From positions 1 to 64,000 of the forward strand of contig CAJURU010000010.1 in assembly GCA_910588845.1 (NCBI GenBank): a stretch of 64,000 nt of DNA, written 5' to 3'. A program made the position numbers and the translations under genes. The notes beneath the pieces are model-generated. The model saw only the letters and a list, made by a program, of their open reading frames with translations, was not told the DNA's origin and ran no database searches. The DNA is from an uncultured Lachnospiraceae bacterium (GTDB taxonomy: Bacteria; Bacillota; Clostridia; Lachnospirales; Lachnospiraceae). This document shows positions 16,354-25,636 of this stretch, in pieces; the first letter of the stretch is position 1; every line of letters begins with the position of its first letter.

Positions 16354-17061
16354 ATGGGCGCGGCGCTTTTGACGGTTAAAAATTTAAACGCTTGGTACAG
16401 TGATGAGAAGATGATACTATCTGATTTTTCTTTAGAATTGGCCGAACATGAAGTGGCAGGTCTCATCGGGCTCAATGGGGCCGGAAAAACAACATTTTTG
16501 AAAGTTTTGTCCGGTCTGCTCCCCACATTTCGTTCTGGTGGAATTTATTTTTGCGGCTCCCCTGTAAATTTCAGAAAACGGGATTTTAAACTTTGCCGAT
16601 ATACCGTGTTTGCCGAGGACAATTCTTTTTCGTATTTTACATTCCGGGAATACCTGTCCTATGTTTTTTCAGCTTATAGAAAAGAGCGGCCCGATTTATC
16701 GGACTTGATACGGGGCTTTCATTTTGAAGAGTATACGGATATCCTGTTAAAAGATTTGTCAACCGGAAACCGGAAAAAAGCATTTCTGATTACTGCCTTT
16801 GCGCTGAAACCCCAACTGCTTTTCCTTGATGAGCCAGTCAATGGATTGGATTTTCAAAGCACGGAATACTTGTATCAGCAGATTTCCAGATATAAGGAAC
16901 ATGGGACAATTCTGTTTTCTTCCCACATATTGGAGAGTATTACGCTGACTTCCGACCGGGTATTTGTTTTGGAACATGGAAAAGTCCGACAGACATTTGA
17001 ACGCGGGCAAATAAGCGCCGCAGACATTCGGGAGGCATTGCATTATGAGAATGACATGTAA
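16354..17061 (+). CDS. ABC transporter ATPase (LytTR operon)
   Basis: A 235-residue ATPase. Walker A is GLNGAGKT (residues 39-46) and Walker B is LLFLDEPVNGLDF. The signature is degenerate, LSTGN in place of LSGGQ, which is common in the CcmA/ABC-2 exporter group. The ATG at 16354 follows AAAGGGGG; the in-frame start at 16309 lies inside the small membrane gene. It overlaps the permease gene by 17 bases. Partner permease and regulators suggest a peptide, antibiotic or lipid exporter under control of the upstream two-component pair. Confidence 0.88.
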   Translation: MGAALLTVKNLNAWYSDEKMILSDFSLELAEHEVAGLIGLNGAGKTTFLKVLSGLLPTFRSGGIYFCGSPVNFRKRDFKLCRYTVFAEDNSFSYFTFREYLSYVFSAYRKERPDLSDLIRGFHFEEYTDILLKDLSTGNRKKAFLITAFALKPQLLFLDEPVNGLDFQSTEYLYQQISRYKEHGTILFSSHILESITLTSDRVFVLEHGKVRQTFERGQISAADIREALHYENDM

Positions 17062-18259
17062 GGCTTTCGCTAAAAAGTTGTTTGGGGCAAAATATGAGCG
17101 GCTATCCCGAACGTTTTTCATCTATCTAATCGTATTTTGGGGACTTTACATTGCTGGCTGGAAAGTGCAGATCGCACCGTTTATCCGATATTTGATGGTG
17201 AGCGCGCTTACTGCCGGCATGATGTGGCAGGCTCTTTCTGCCAAAGACATTGCTGTCGAGATGAAACATATGATGATGCTTCCTTTTGAATGCCGCAAAT
17301 TTGTTTTTTCCTATGTTGCCGTTATAGGAGTTTATACTGTTCTCATAAAAACGGCGGCGCTTCTGGCCGTATTGCTGGCTGTTTCTGTTTGGCGGCCCAC
17401 AGAAATCCTGGCAAGTGTTATATGTATTATACATGCAATCCTCATGACTGCCGCCGTCTATTATCTAAAAAAATATTGGTATGCGGGCAGCCTTTGGGCG
17501 GCCGTTATAGCTGCTGTCGTTCTATTTTGGGGGAATAAACCGTGGCTGATATTATTGCTGTGCGTGAATAGTATTTTTGCCGCCTTGCTATTATGTAAGG
17601 CGGATGGATATGACTTTTATCGGCGGGAAAATGAAAAAAGCCAAACGATAAAGCGACGGGAACATGGTTCTGTGTGGAGGTATTTTTTCCGATACTTGCG
17701 CTTCCACAAGAACTATCTATTTAATACCGCTGTTATGTGGTGCGTAGCTCTTCTGTTACCTTATTTTTTAGGGGAGATAGAAGGGGTGTTTGTTGTTCCT
17801 ATAGGTTTTGCGATTTTATCCTTAAATACACCAGTCTGCATTCTGCTATCCTGTGATCGGGATTTAGAGCAGGCGGTTCGTTTTCTGCCTGGCCAAAGAC
17901 GAGCGTTTTGTATTCCCTATTGCTTGTTTCTCTTTTTGTGCAATATGGCCGCAGATGTGATATTCCTTTGCAGCTGGCAGCTCCAGAGTAATGGTGTCAC
18001 CGCAACTATGATTATTGCCGCTATGTTCTTTGCATTGCAAAGTGCGATTTTGTCTGTAATGCTGGAATGGTTTTATCCCATCCGGGACTGGAAAATTGAA
18101 AGCGACCTGTGGCATCATCCACGAAAATATATTGTGCCAGGGATGATGTTGTTGCTCGCGGGAGCTGTTGGAGCATGGACATCGTTAATACCTGTACTGA
18201 TGATTTTGCTGGTTGTGGAGGCGGTAATTTTACTTTTGTTCTTCTGCCGGGGCATATAA
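17045..18259 (+). CDS. ABC transporter permease (LytTR operon)
   Basis: A 404-residue hydrophobic protein with about eleven predicted membrane segments and a basic cytoplasmic loop in the middle (RRENEKSQTIKRREHG, about 200-215). It resembles ABC-2 exporter permeases only in its general pattern. It overlaps the ATPase gene, so the two are translationally coupled. It is the last gene of the operon. The following 184 bases to the next gene contain AT-rich promoter-like sequence but no clear terminator. Confidence 0.8.
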   Translation: MRMTCKAFAKKLFGAKYERLSRTFFIYLIVFWGLYIAGWKVQIAPFIRYLMVSALTAGMMWQALSAKDIAVEMKHMMMLPFECRKFVFSYVAVIGVYTVLIKTAALLAVLLAVSVWRPTEILASVICIIHAILMTAAVYYLKKYWYAGSLWAAVIAAVVLFWGNKPWLILLLCVNSIFAALLLCKADGYDFYRRENEKSQTIKRREHGSVWRYFFRYLRFHKNYLFNTAVMWCVALLLPYFLGEIEGVFVVPIGFAILSLNTPVCILLSCDRDLEQAVRFLPGQRRAFCIPYCLFLFLCNMAADVIFLCSWQLQSNGVTATMIIAAMFFALQSAILSVMLEWFYPIRDWKIESDLWHHPRKYIVPGMMLLLAGAVGAWTSLIPVLMILLVVEAVILLLFFCRGI

Positions 18260-18443
18260 TAGTATGATACAAAATCAGGAACGTTTGTCGTGTGCTTCGC
18301 CCTATATTTACAAAGTGGGGAAACTCAGAGCCCTATAATATTGTAAACAGATAAAAATTATGATAAACTGGATTCAGAAAAAAGCAGTTTTATACGGCAA
18401 AATAATATCTGGTAAGTAAATGCAAGATTATAGGAGATGCAGA

Positions 18444-19403
18444 ATGAAACGTAAAAAGACAGCCGCCATCACCCTTTCTCTGTGCGGTTTGGCGCTTTTT
18501 TCCCTGTATGCGGGAACGGCTCGGAATTGGCGGAATGTTATAGAGAAGGGGACAACAGAGAAATTGCCATGTTCTGTGAACGGAACAAGCATGACAGAGG
18601 AATCTCTATGCGAAGGCGTACTCAGTACGGTTTTGCCGGAAACGGTGGAAGAGAAATACAGGAATCAAAAAGAGGACTTTTCGTATGCAAGTGCGCATAA
18701 GGAAAGTCCTTCCGGCGTGGAAGAAAGCACGGAGGCTGCTGCAAATGCCGGGAAAAGTTTAACTATTGCAGACATTCGGCAAATGGAAGCTGGAAGCGTC
18801 CTTGATATGTCCGGGGCGGCCGCGGATTTGACAGAATCGTTGTTTTACAGCGAGGAACTAAGCGCAGAGATGCAGCAGCGGATTATGGGGATTTCCTATC
18901 AGGAGAATGACAATATTTCTCTGGGAGAGCTGCGGTATCTGCGTGTGCTGCACCTGGGATTCGACGGACAGACCCATATCGGGGAGCTGTTGGTAAATGC
19001 GTCGATTGCCGATGAGGTGCTACAGATTATGCGAGAACTCTATGCGAATGAATATGCAATTGAGAAAATGGTATTAGTGGATGCTTATGGGGCGGATGAT
19101 GAGCGGTCGATGGAGGACAATAACACGTCCGCTTTTAATTATCGGGAGATTGCCGGCAGCAGTAAGCTGTCGCGCCATAGTCTTGGGCTTGCCATAGACA
19201 TCAATCCTTTGTATAATCCCTGTGTGAAAAACGGCGGCGCCTCCATCAGTCCTGTAAATGCGGGCGGCTATGCAGACAGAAGCCAGACGTTTGCCCATAA
19301 AATTGATGAAAATGATCTCTGTTACCGTCTGTTTTTGGAGCATGGGTTTACTTGGGGCGGAAGCTGGCATTCACTCAAGGATTACCAGCACTTTGAAAAA
19401 TAG
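18444..19403 (+). CDS. Exported M15-family (D-Ala-D-Ala carboxypeptidase-like) peptidase
   Basis: A 319-residue protein with an N-terminal signal anchor (TAAITLSLCGLALFSLYAGTA). A variable ~110-residue linker is followed by a C-terminal zinc peptidase domain. Metal ligands are visible: His and Asp in SRHSLGLAIDI (about 250-260) and His in DYQHFE at the end. The DINPLYNP segment is typical of the VanY/endolysin-like M15 group that trims peptidoglycan stem peptides. ATG 18444 is chosen because TAGGAG is eight bases before it. It acts outside the membrane on the wall. Confidence 0.85.
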   Translation: MKRKKTAAITLSLCGLALFSLYAGTARNWRNVIEKGTTEKLPCSVNGTSMTEESLCEGVLSTVLPETVEEKYRNQKEDFSYASAHKESPSGVEESTEAAANAGKSLTIADIRQMEAGSVLDMSGAAADLTESLFYSEELSAEMQQRIMGISYQENDNISLGELRYLRVLHLGFDGQTHIGELLVNASIADEVLQIMRELYANEYAIEKMVLVDAYGADDERSMEDNNTSAFNYREIAGSSKLSRHSLGLAIDINPLYNPCVKNGGASISPVNAGGYADRSQTFAHKIDENDLCYRLFLEHGFTWGGSWHSLKDYQHFEK

Positions 19404-19432
19404 TTGTGTTACATGTGCAAACAGGCTATAAT
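19404..19432 (+). promoter_or_regulatory. Promoter of the Fe-ADH/QueH genes
   Basis: TTGTGT (19404-19409), 17 bases, TATAAT (19427-19432), starting right after the M15 peptidase stop codon. Confidence 0.6.
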
Positions 19433-19496
19433 GGAGTTAATTGCTCAGGCTAGTACCTCGTTTTTTAACAGGACATAGCAGAATGGAGGAAATTGT

Positions 19497-20597
19497 ATGC
19501 AGATTTATATGCCAACCAACGTATACAGCGAAAATAACTGTGTGATGAATCATAAAAAGGAGCTTGCTGCCTTGGGGAACAAGGCGCTGCTTGTAACGGG
19601 GAAGCATTCTTCACAGGCAAACGGTTCTTTGGCGGATGTGAAACAGGCATTACAGGAGGAGGGAATCTCGTATGTCGTCTTTGATAAGATTGAAGAGAAC
19701 CCTTCGATTGAGACGGTGATGCAGGCAAGAGAATTAGGAGTAAATGAAAACGTGGATTTTGTGGTGGGAATTGGCGGCGGTTCTCCCATGGACGCGGCGA
19801 AGGCAATTGCCTTGATGGTTGCAAATCCCAAAGAAGATGAAAGCATTCTTTACGAGGCGCGCGAGTTTCAGGCCTTGCCGGTAGCGGAAGTGCCGACGAC
19901 AGCGGGAACTGGTTCTGAGGCGACGCCGTATGCGATTTTGACAATTCATGCCCGCAGGACGAAGCAGAGTATCAGCTATCGGATTTATCCAGCGCTTGCC
20001 TTGCTAGACAGCAAGTATCTAAAGACGGAAAGTATAGATACGCTCGTCAATACAACGGTGGATGCGCTGGCGCATTTAATTGAGAGTTATCTGAATACGA
20101 ACGCCAATTCCTACAACCGTATGTATTCGGAGAAAGGGCTGCGTTTGTTTGCGGAGATGAAAGACGATTTATTGCAGTGCAGGCGGTTTGGCGGGGAGCC
20201 GCGGCAGACCTTGTCTGACGAGGTATTTGATAAGCTGATGCAGATGTCGGCGACGGCAGGCATGGCGATTACCCACACCAGCACGTCGCTTCCGCATGGG
20301 CTCAGTTATGCGGTTACTTACGAGCTGGGAGTGCCCCACGGCAAGGCGGTGGGCATCTTTTTGCCGGGCTTTTTAACCTTTTATCAGGAAAAAGAGGATG
20401 TGCGCGCAGTACTGAGGCAGATGTGTTTTGCGAGCGTGGATGATTTTACGGAATATATGGACGAACTGTTAGGGAAAGTTGAGATTTCGGATGATTTGTG
20501 GAAGAAGGACGTGGAGATGATAATGGGAAATCAGGCCAAGCTGAAAAATTATCCTTTTACCATGGACGAAGAGACTTTGTACAAATTCCGCAGATAA
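19497..20597 (+). CDS. Iron-containing alcohol dehydrogenase
   Basis: A 366-residue cytosolic NAD(P)-dependent dehydrogenase of the type III Fe-ADH family. The nucleotide motif GIGGGSPMDAAKA and the TAGTGSEATPYA segment are present. Metal ligands lie in DALAHLIESYLN and in the two His motifs LPHGLSYA and VPHGKAVG. AATGGAGG precedes the ATG. The queH gene follows 12 bases downstream and is probably co-transcribed. The aldehyde or alcohol substrate cannot be read from sequence. Confidence 0.9.
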   Translation: MQIYMPTNVYSENNCVMNHKKELAALGNKALLVTGKHSSQANGSLADVKQALQEEGISYVVFDKIEENPSIETVMQARELGVNENVDFVVGIGGGSPMDAAKAIALMVANPKEDESILYEAREFQALPVAEVPTTAGTGSEATPYAILTIHARRTKQSISYRIYPALALLDSKYLKTESIDTLVNTTVDALAHLIESYLNTNANSYNRMYSEKGLRLFAEMKDDLLQCRRFGGEPRQTLSDEVFDKLMQMSATAGMAITHTSTSLPHGLSYAVTYELGVPHGKAVGIFLPGFLTFYQEKEDVRAVLRQMCFASVDDFTEYMDELLGKVEISDDLWKKDVEMIMGNQAKLKNYPFTMDEETLYKFRR

Positions 20598-20609
20598 TGA
20601 GGAAGCTTT

Positions 20610-21281
20610 ATGAAACGTAATTACCAGAAAGAAATGGAACAGGTAATTGAGAAATTGCAGGGGAGAGAACCTGCGCCGACGTTACTGCTGCATAGCTGCT
20701 GCGCTCCTTGCAGCAGTTATGTTTTGCAATATCTCTCCCAATATTTTCAGATCACAGTGCTCTATTATAATCCGAATATTTATCCTTCGGAGGAATATTG
20801 GAAGCGTGTAAAAGAGCAGGAAATTTTTATCAGACGGTATTCTGAGCATGCCAGGGAGGAACAGGCTGCGTCTGTGTTTTATCCGATAAGTTTTGTGGAA
20901 GGAGAGTTTGAGCAGAGCCGGTTTTATGAGACGGTAAAGGGTATGGAACATCTGCCGGAAGGCGGCGAGCGTTGTTTCTTGTGTTATGAGCTGCGATTGC
21001 GCAAAGCGGCGGAATATGCGAAACGGCTGCATATGGATTATTTTACAACGACATTGTCCATTAGCCCGTTGAAGAATGCAGGGAAGCTCAATGAAATCGG
21101 CGAGCGGCTGGCGCAGGAGTATGGAATTTCCTATCTCTGTTCTGATTTTAAGAAGAAGGACGGTTATAAGCAGTCGGTTGCACTCTCCAAAGAATATGGC
21201 ATGTACCGTCAGGATTATTGCGGCTGCGTATTCTCGAAGCAGGAGCGGGAGCGGCAGAAGGAGAGTGCGCTTTTAGATTAG
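20610..21281 (+). CDS. queH: Epoxyqueuosine reductase QueH
   Basis: A 223-residue enzyme that reduces epoxyqueuosine to queuosine in tRNA, the last step of queuosine synthesis in organisms lacking QueG. Family Cys motifs are present: HSCCAPCSSYVL near residue 30, CFLCYELRL near 118, and DYCGC near 205, matching the iron and Fe-S ligands of QueH. LYYNPNIYPSEEYWKR is also typical. AGGAAGC lies just before the ATG, and the gene sits 12 bases after the Fe-ADH. Confidence 0.9.
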   Translation: MKRNYQKEMEQVIEKLQGREPAPTLLLHSCCAPCSSYVLQYLSQYFQITVLYYNPNIYPSEEYWKRVKEQEIFIRRYSEHAREEQAASVFYPISFVEGEFEQSRFYETVKGMEHLPEGGERCFLCYELRLRKAAEYAKRLHMDYFTTTLSISPLKNAGKLNEIGERLAQEYGISYLCSDFKKKDGYKQSVALSKEYGMYRQDYCGCVFSKQERERQKESALLD

Positions 21282-21311
21282 AAAGAAAAATTGCAGTTAA
21301 GGAGGACGATT

Positions 21312-22757
21312 ATGGCACAATTATGGGGAGGGCGCTTTACGAAAGAGACAGACCAGCTCGTCTACAATTTCAATGCGTCCATATCATTTGATAAGAAATT
21401 TTACCGGCAGGACATGGAGGGCAGTATTGCCCATGTGAAAATGCTTGGCAAGCAGGGAATCCTCACAGAGCAGGAGACGCAAGATTTGGTTGCGGCAGTA
21501 AAACAAATCCTGCGTGAAGTGGAAGCAGGTGAATTAGAGATTTCCCACGAGTATGAGGATATCCACAGTTTTGTGGAGGCGACGCTGATTGACCGTCTGG
21601 GAGATACCGGAAAGAAACTGCACACTGGCAGGAGCCGTAACGATCAGGTGGCGCTTGATATGCGTCTTTACACGAGGCAGGAAGTTCTTGCCGCGGACGG
21701 ACTGTTAGAAGAGTTGCTGCATACGCTTTTGACAATTATGGAGAACAATATAGACACTTTTATGCCGGGCTTCACGCATTTGCAGAAAGCGCAGCCGGTC
21801 ACGCTGGCGCATCATTTTGGCGCATATTTTGAGATGTTTAAACGCGACCGTCAGCGTATGCAGGATATTTATCGGAGGATGAATTATTGTCCGTTGGGTT
21901 CCGGCGCGCTTGCGGGGACGACTTATGATTTGGACCGCTATTACACTGCGGAACTTTTGGGATTTGACGGGCCGACGTTGAACAGCATGGACGGCGTCTC
22001 AGACCGCGATTATCTCATCGAGTACCTTTCTGCGCTCTCCACGGTGATGATGCATTTGAGCCGTTTTTCGGAGGAAGTGATTATCTGGAACAGCAATGAG
22101 TATCAATTTGTGGAGATTGACGATGCTTACAGTACCGGCAGCAGCATTATGCCTCAGAAGAAAAACCCGGATATTGCGGAGCTTGTGCGCGGTAAGACCG
22201 GGCGCGTGTACGGTGCGCTGATTTCCCTGCTCACAACGATGAAGGGAATCCCCCTTGCTTATAATAAGGATATGCAGGAGGACAAAGAGCTGGTGTTTGA
22301 TGCGATTGATACGGTAAAAGGCTGCCTGGCTTTGTTTACGGGTATGCTGTCCACGATGAAGTTTAACAAAGATAAGATGGAAACCAGCGCCAAACACGGA
22401 TTTACCAATGCTACGGACGCGGCGGATTATCTGGTAAACCATGGCGTACCGTTTCGGGATGCTCATGGGATTGTGGGGCAGATTGTATTATATTGCATTG
22501 ACAAAGGAATTGCTATCGACGATATGAGCCTGGAGGAATTGAAAGCCATCAGCCCGGTCTTTGCGCAGGATATTTTTGAGGCGGTATCTATGGAGACTTG
22601 TGTGGAGAAACGCCTGACAGTCGGCGCGCCCGGCCAGGAGGCAATGAAAAAAGTCATTGCTCTGGAAAAGGAGACGCTTGCGCAGGATTGGAAATCAAAG
22701 CTTCCTGATTGGGAACAAGCATTGCTTGAATATCCTATACAGAATTCACAGAATTGA
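21312..22757 (+). CDS. argH: Argininosuccinate lyase
   Basis: A 481-residue enzyme that splits argininosuccinate into arginine and fumarate, the last step of arginine synthesis. The fumarase-superfamily signature GSSIMPQKKNPD is present near residue 278. The N-terminal LWGGRFTKETDQLVYNFNAS, the TGRSRNDQVALD motif and the THLQKAQPVTLAHH segment are intact. The ATG at 21312 has TAAGGAGGACG before it. No other arg genes are nearby. The stop codon lies inside the terminator arm described next. Confidence 0.96.
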   Translation: MAQLWGGRFTKETDQLVYNFNASISFDKKFYRQDMEGSIAHVKMLGKQGILTEQETQDLVAAVKQILREVEAGELEISHEYEDIHSFVEATLIDRLGDTGKKLHTGRSRNDQVALDMRLYTRQEVLAADGLLEELLHTLLTIMENNIDTFMPGFTHLQKAQPVTLAHHFGAYFEMFKRDRQRMQDIYRRMNYCPLGSGALAGTTYDLDRYYTAELLGFDGPTLNSMDGVSDRDYLIEYLSALSTVMMHLSRFSEEVIIWNSNEYQFVEIDDAYSTGSSIMPQKKNPDIAELVRGKTGRVYGALISLLTTMKGIPLAYNKDMQEDKELVFDAIDTVKGCLALFTGMLSTMKFNKDKMETSAKHGFTNATDAADYLVNHGVPFRDAHGIVGQIVLYCIDKGIAIDDMSLEELKAISPVFAQDIFEAVSMETCVEKRLTVGAPGQEAMKKVIALEKETLAQDWKSKLPDWEQALLEYPIQNSQN

Positions 22758-22780
22758 CGGTGACAGTCTGTGAATTTTGT
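22743..22780 (+). terminator. argH terminator straddling the stop codon
   Basis: AATTCACAGA (22743-22752) pairs with TCTGTGAATT (22767-22776), followed by TTGT. The argH TGA (22755-22757) is in the loop. The 120 bases from here to asd also contain TATAAT near 22780 and a hairpin-like GTCCGCGCATGGCGGAC. Confidence 0.6.
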
Positions 22781-22899
22781 ATAATATGCAGGATTGCTTT
22801 TTTGTGAAAAATGTATTAGTATATCTAACAGAAAAACAATCGTCCGCGCATGGCGGACAAGAGAAAGAAAGCTCCTAGTGGAGAGTGAGGAGATTAGAA

Positions 22900-23985
22900 A
22901 TGAGTCAGAAATTGAGAGCAGGAATCCTTGGTGGAACAGGTATGGTAGGGCAGCGTTTTATCGCTTTGTTGGAGAATCACCCATGGTTTGAGGTGACGAC
23001 GATTGCAGCAAGCCCGCGTTCTGCCGGTAAGAGATATGAGGAGGCAGTGGGAGAACGTTGGAAGATGGATACTCCCATGCCTGATGCTGTGAAGGATATT
23101 GTCGTTATGAATGTGAATGAAGTGGAAGCGGTGGCATCCAAGGTAGATTTCGTATTCAGTGCGGTAGATATGTCCAAAGATGAGATTAAGACGATTGAAG
23201 AGGCTTATGCCAAGACGGAGACGCCGGTTGTTTCCAACAACAGCGCGCACCGCTGGACGCCGGATGTACCGATGGTTGTGCCGGAAATCAACGCTGAACA
23301 TATGAAGGTAATTGAGTTCCAGAAGAAGCGTTTAGGGACAGACCGGGGGTTTGTAGCAGTGAAGCCAAATTGTTCTATCCAGTCTTATGCGCCTGTTCTG
23401 ACGGCATGGATGGAATTTGAGCCTTATGAGGTGGTTGCTACGACTTACCAGGCAATTTCCGGGGCAGGTAAGACATTTAAGGATTGGCCGGAAATGGTGG
23501 GCAATGTCATTCCCTATATCGGCGGCGAGGAAGAGAAATCAGAAAAGGAGCCCTTGCGTATCTGGGGCGAGGTTAAAGATGGTGTGATTGTGCCGGCAAG
23601 CACGCCCACGATTACCTGTCAGTGCGTGCGTGTGCCGGTGTTGAACGGACATACCGCAGCAGTGTTTGTGAAGTTCAAGAAGAAGCCTACGAAGGAACAA
23701 TTGATTCAGAAGCTGAAAGAGTTCAGCGGCGTTCCGCAAAAGTTAGGGCTTCCCAGCGCGCCCAGGCAGTTTATCCAGTATCTTGAGGAAGATAACCGTC
23801 CGCAAGTAACGGAAGACGTAGATTACGAAAATGGCATGGGCGTAAGCGTGGGACGGCTGAGAGAAGATACTGTGTATGACTGGAAGTTCATCGGTCTTTC
23901 CCATAATACTGTGCGCGGCGCGGCAGGCGGGGCAATCCTCTGCGCAGAGTTGTTGAAAGCACAGGGCTATATTTTGGCAAAATAA
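22900..23985 (+). CDS. asd: Aspartate-semialdehyde dehydrogenase
   Basis: A 361-residue NADPH-dependent enzyme that makes aspartate semialdehyde from aspartyl phosphate, for lysine, threonine and methionine synthesis. The N-terminal Rossmann motif GILGGTGMVGQRFI is intact, the catalytic Cys lies in KPNCSIQSYAP, and the His of SHNTVRGAAGGA is near the end. Length and motifs fit the archaeal/fungal-type ASADH branch found in many clostridia. ATG 22900 follows GAGGAGATTAG; an alternative ATG at 22885 has no spaced site. A terminator hairpin follows 12 bases after the stop. Confidence 0.93.
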   Translation: MSQKLRAGILGGTGMVGQRFIALLENHPWFEVTTIAASPRSAGKRYEEAVGERWKMDTPMPDAVKDIVVMNVNEVEAVASKVDFVFSAVDMSKDEIKTIEEAYAKTETPVVSNNSAHRWTPDVPMVVPEINAEHMKVIEFQKKRLGTDRGFVAVKPNCSIQSYAPVLTAWMEFEPYEVVATTYQAISGAGKTFKDWPEMVGNVIPYIGGEEEKSEKEPLRIWGEVKDGVIVPASTPTITCQCVRVPVLNGHTAAVFVKFKKKPTKEQLIQKLKEFSGVPQKLGLPSAPRQFIQYLEEDNRPQVTEDVDYENGMGVSVGRLREDTVYDWKFIGLSHNTVRGAAGGAILCAELLKAQGYILAK

Positions 23986-23997
23986 GATAACAAAATT

Positions 23998-24029
23998 GAT
24001 AAGGCTGCTTCTTCGGGGGCAGTCTTATC
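23998..24029 (+). terminator. Hairpin after asd
   Basis: GATAAGGCTGC (23998-24008) pairs with GCAGTCTTATC (24019-24029), 11 pairs with one G-T. The U tract is poor, so termination may be partial and the HsmA-like gene may share the transcript. Confidence 0.55.
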
Positions 24030-24053
24030 TGCATGAAAAAGGAGTATTTCAAA

Positions 24054-24437
24054 ATGTCGGCAACATTGATGATAGCAATTATTACAATAACATTAGCGTT
24101 AGTCTTTTACACAATCGGCGTTTGGTCCGAACATCGAAGCAGAACATTGAAAAAGGTTCATCTAATCTTCTTTTGGCTGGGGCTTTGTATGGATACAACG
24201 GGAACGATTCTTATGGGGCGGATTGCAGAGCGTTCTATGTTTTCCGGGGGAGTGTCCCTGCATGGCGTGACGGGAGCTTTAGCAATTATACTAATGATAG
24301 TGCATGCAGTCTGGGCTACCGTTGTTTTATGGAAGAATAATGAAGGCCCGGCAAAGAATTTTCACAAATTCAGCCTTGTAGTCTGGGCAATTTGGCTTGT
24401 TCCGTATGTTCTGGGAATGATTATTGGCATGAAGTAA
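24054..24437 (+). CDS. HsmA-like membrane protein (TIGR03987 family)
   Basis: A 127-residue protein with four hydrophobic helices and the family segments FYTIGVWSEHRSRTLKKVHL, FFWLGLCMDTTGTILMG and SLHGVTGALAI. His residues within or beside the helices could hold a ligand; one member, HsmA, has been linked to haem sensing. That function is family knowledge and is not shown here. ATG 24054 is chosen because AAAGGAG lies 10-15 bases upstream; an ATG at 24033 overlaps that ribosome site. Confidence 0.78.
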   Translation: MSATLMIAIITITLALVFYTIGVWSEHRSRTLKKVHLIFFWLGLCMDTTGTILMGRIAERSMFSGGVSLHGVTGALAIILMIVHAVWATVVLWKNNEGPAKNFHKFSLVVWAIWLVPYVLGMIIGMK

Positions 24438-24543
24438 ATAGAAACAAGTGCGGCAATCATTACCTTGTGTTTGTAAAAAGTGCGTAGGTATGGTTGCAGA
24501 AAACGTGTAATGGAGTAATAATTTTACCGGGAGAGGAAAGGAA

Positions 24544-25563
24544 ATGGGAGAGAAGGAACAAACCTTAAAGATACAGAAGACGGAATGGATTCACAACCAG
24601 ATACAAAAACAGCGGGAGGCGGAGGATGCGCTGTTTGAACAAATTCGTCAGGAGCAAGAGGTGTTGGACAGGCTGAGTCAATCCATTACGGAAAAGATGG
24701 AGCAGACGAAGGAAGCCAGGAAATACAACCAGGAATTTCAGGAGCGCATGGACGCGCAGGTCTATGCCCTGCACGGGATAACGGAGGATAAGCTGCAAGG
24801 AATCAGCGAGTATAGAAACGCCTATTTTCGGGGCTGCGCATTTTCGCTGTTCCTCCTATCTGTGGTACTGGTTGTATTATGCGGTTTTTTGCATGGATTT
24901 CAGTCACAGATATGCCTGTTCATGCTTGCCTTTACGGGAATGGAAGGAACGCTTTTGGCACAGTCGCAGAGCAGGGGGAAAATTCTCAATATTATCTGCA
25001 ATGCTTTATATCTCCTTATCTTTCCCCTTATGATGGTCGTTTTTATTTGTTTTGAGCTGGGCTATCAGGAGTATCATATGATACTGCCCTGGCTGGCAAT
25101 TTTTGGAATTTGCATACTTATTGTGGGAACAGCCGCTTATTTCTTCTACAATCCGTACCGTAAAGAGAGAAGGAGCATAGGGGCGGCAAAAGACACCATC
25201 CGGGAAATTGAAAAGACAGCCCGCAAGGAGGTCAGGAAAAACAAGAAATCCAGGGAGAAATCAGCAAAGAAGCAGCAGAAGCTCTTGGAAAGGGAAGCAT
25301 CCAGGCAGAGAAAATTTTTGGAAAAGGAAGAAAAGCGACAGCGGAGACTTTCGGAAAAATCGGGAGTGCAGCAGAAACTTCTCGAGAAGAAAGAAATGTT
25401 TCTGGAACGTTTCCATAAGGAGGAAAAAGCGGAGAATGCAGGAATAGAGGCCGTGGAGGATGTTTCGCAGACGGAGAGTGAGGGCATAGAAGAGAATGCT
25501 TTAGAAGAAGAATTAATAGAGCAGAAGAAAGAGGAAAAAACATCAGAGAAAAACGCTCCCTGA
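24544..25563 (+). CDS. Coiled-coil membrane protein of unknown function
   Basis: A 339-residue protein with three parts. Residues 1-85 are a charged coiled coil, about 95-205 hold four transmembrane helices, and the C-terminal ~130 residues are an extremely Lys/Arg/Glu-rich helix (RQRKFLEKEEKRQRRLSEK) ending acidic. Both soluble parts are probably cytoplasmic. GGAGAGGAAAGGAAATG gives a strong start. It lies just before the ATPase and topoisomerase genes and may share their operon. I do not recognise the family. Confidence 0.7.
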   Translation: MGEKEQTLKIQKTEWIHNQIQKQREAEDALFEQIRQEQEVLDRLSQSITEKMEQTKEARKYNQEFQERMDAQVYALHGITEDKLQGISEYRNAYFRGCAFSLFLLSVVLVVLCGFLHGFQSQICLFMLAFTGMEGTLLAQSQSRGKILNIICNALYLLIFPLMMVVFICFELGYQEYHMILPWLAIFGICILIVGTAAYFFYNPYRKERRSIGAAKDTIREIEKTARKEVRKNKKSREKSAKKQQKLLEREASRQRKFLEKEEKRQRRLSEKSGVQQKLLEKKEMFLERFHKEEKAENAGIEAVEDVSQTESEGIEENALEEELIEQKKEEKTSEKNAP

Positions 25564-25636
25564 AATTGCAAATAAAGTTAAATCGTGATAGTATGAAGTA
25601 AGAATTTATCCACCGGGCGAGAAAGGACATAGGGAT

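Noticed and set aside
22758..22899. A lysine riboswitch before asd
   Set aside because: The gap is ~140 bases, without the long conserved lysine-aptamer elements.
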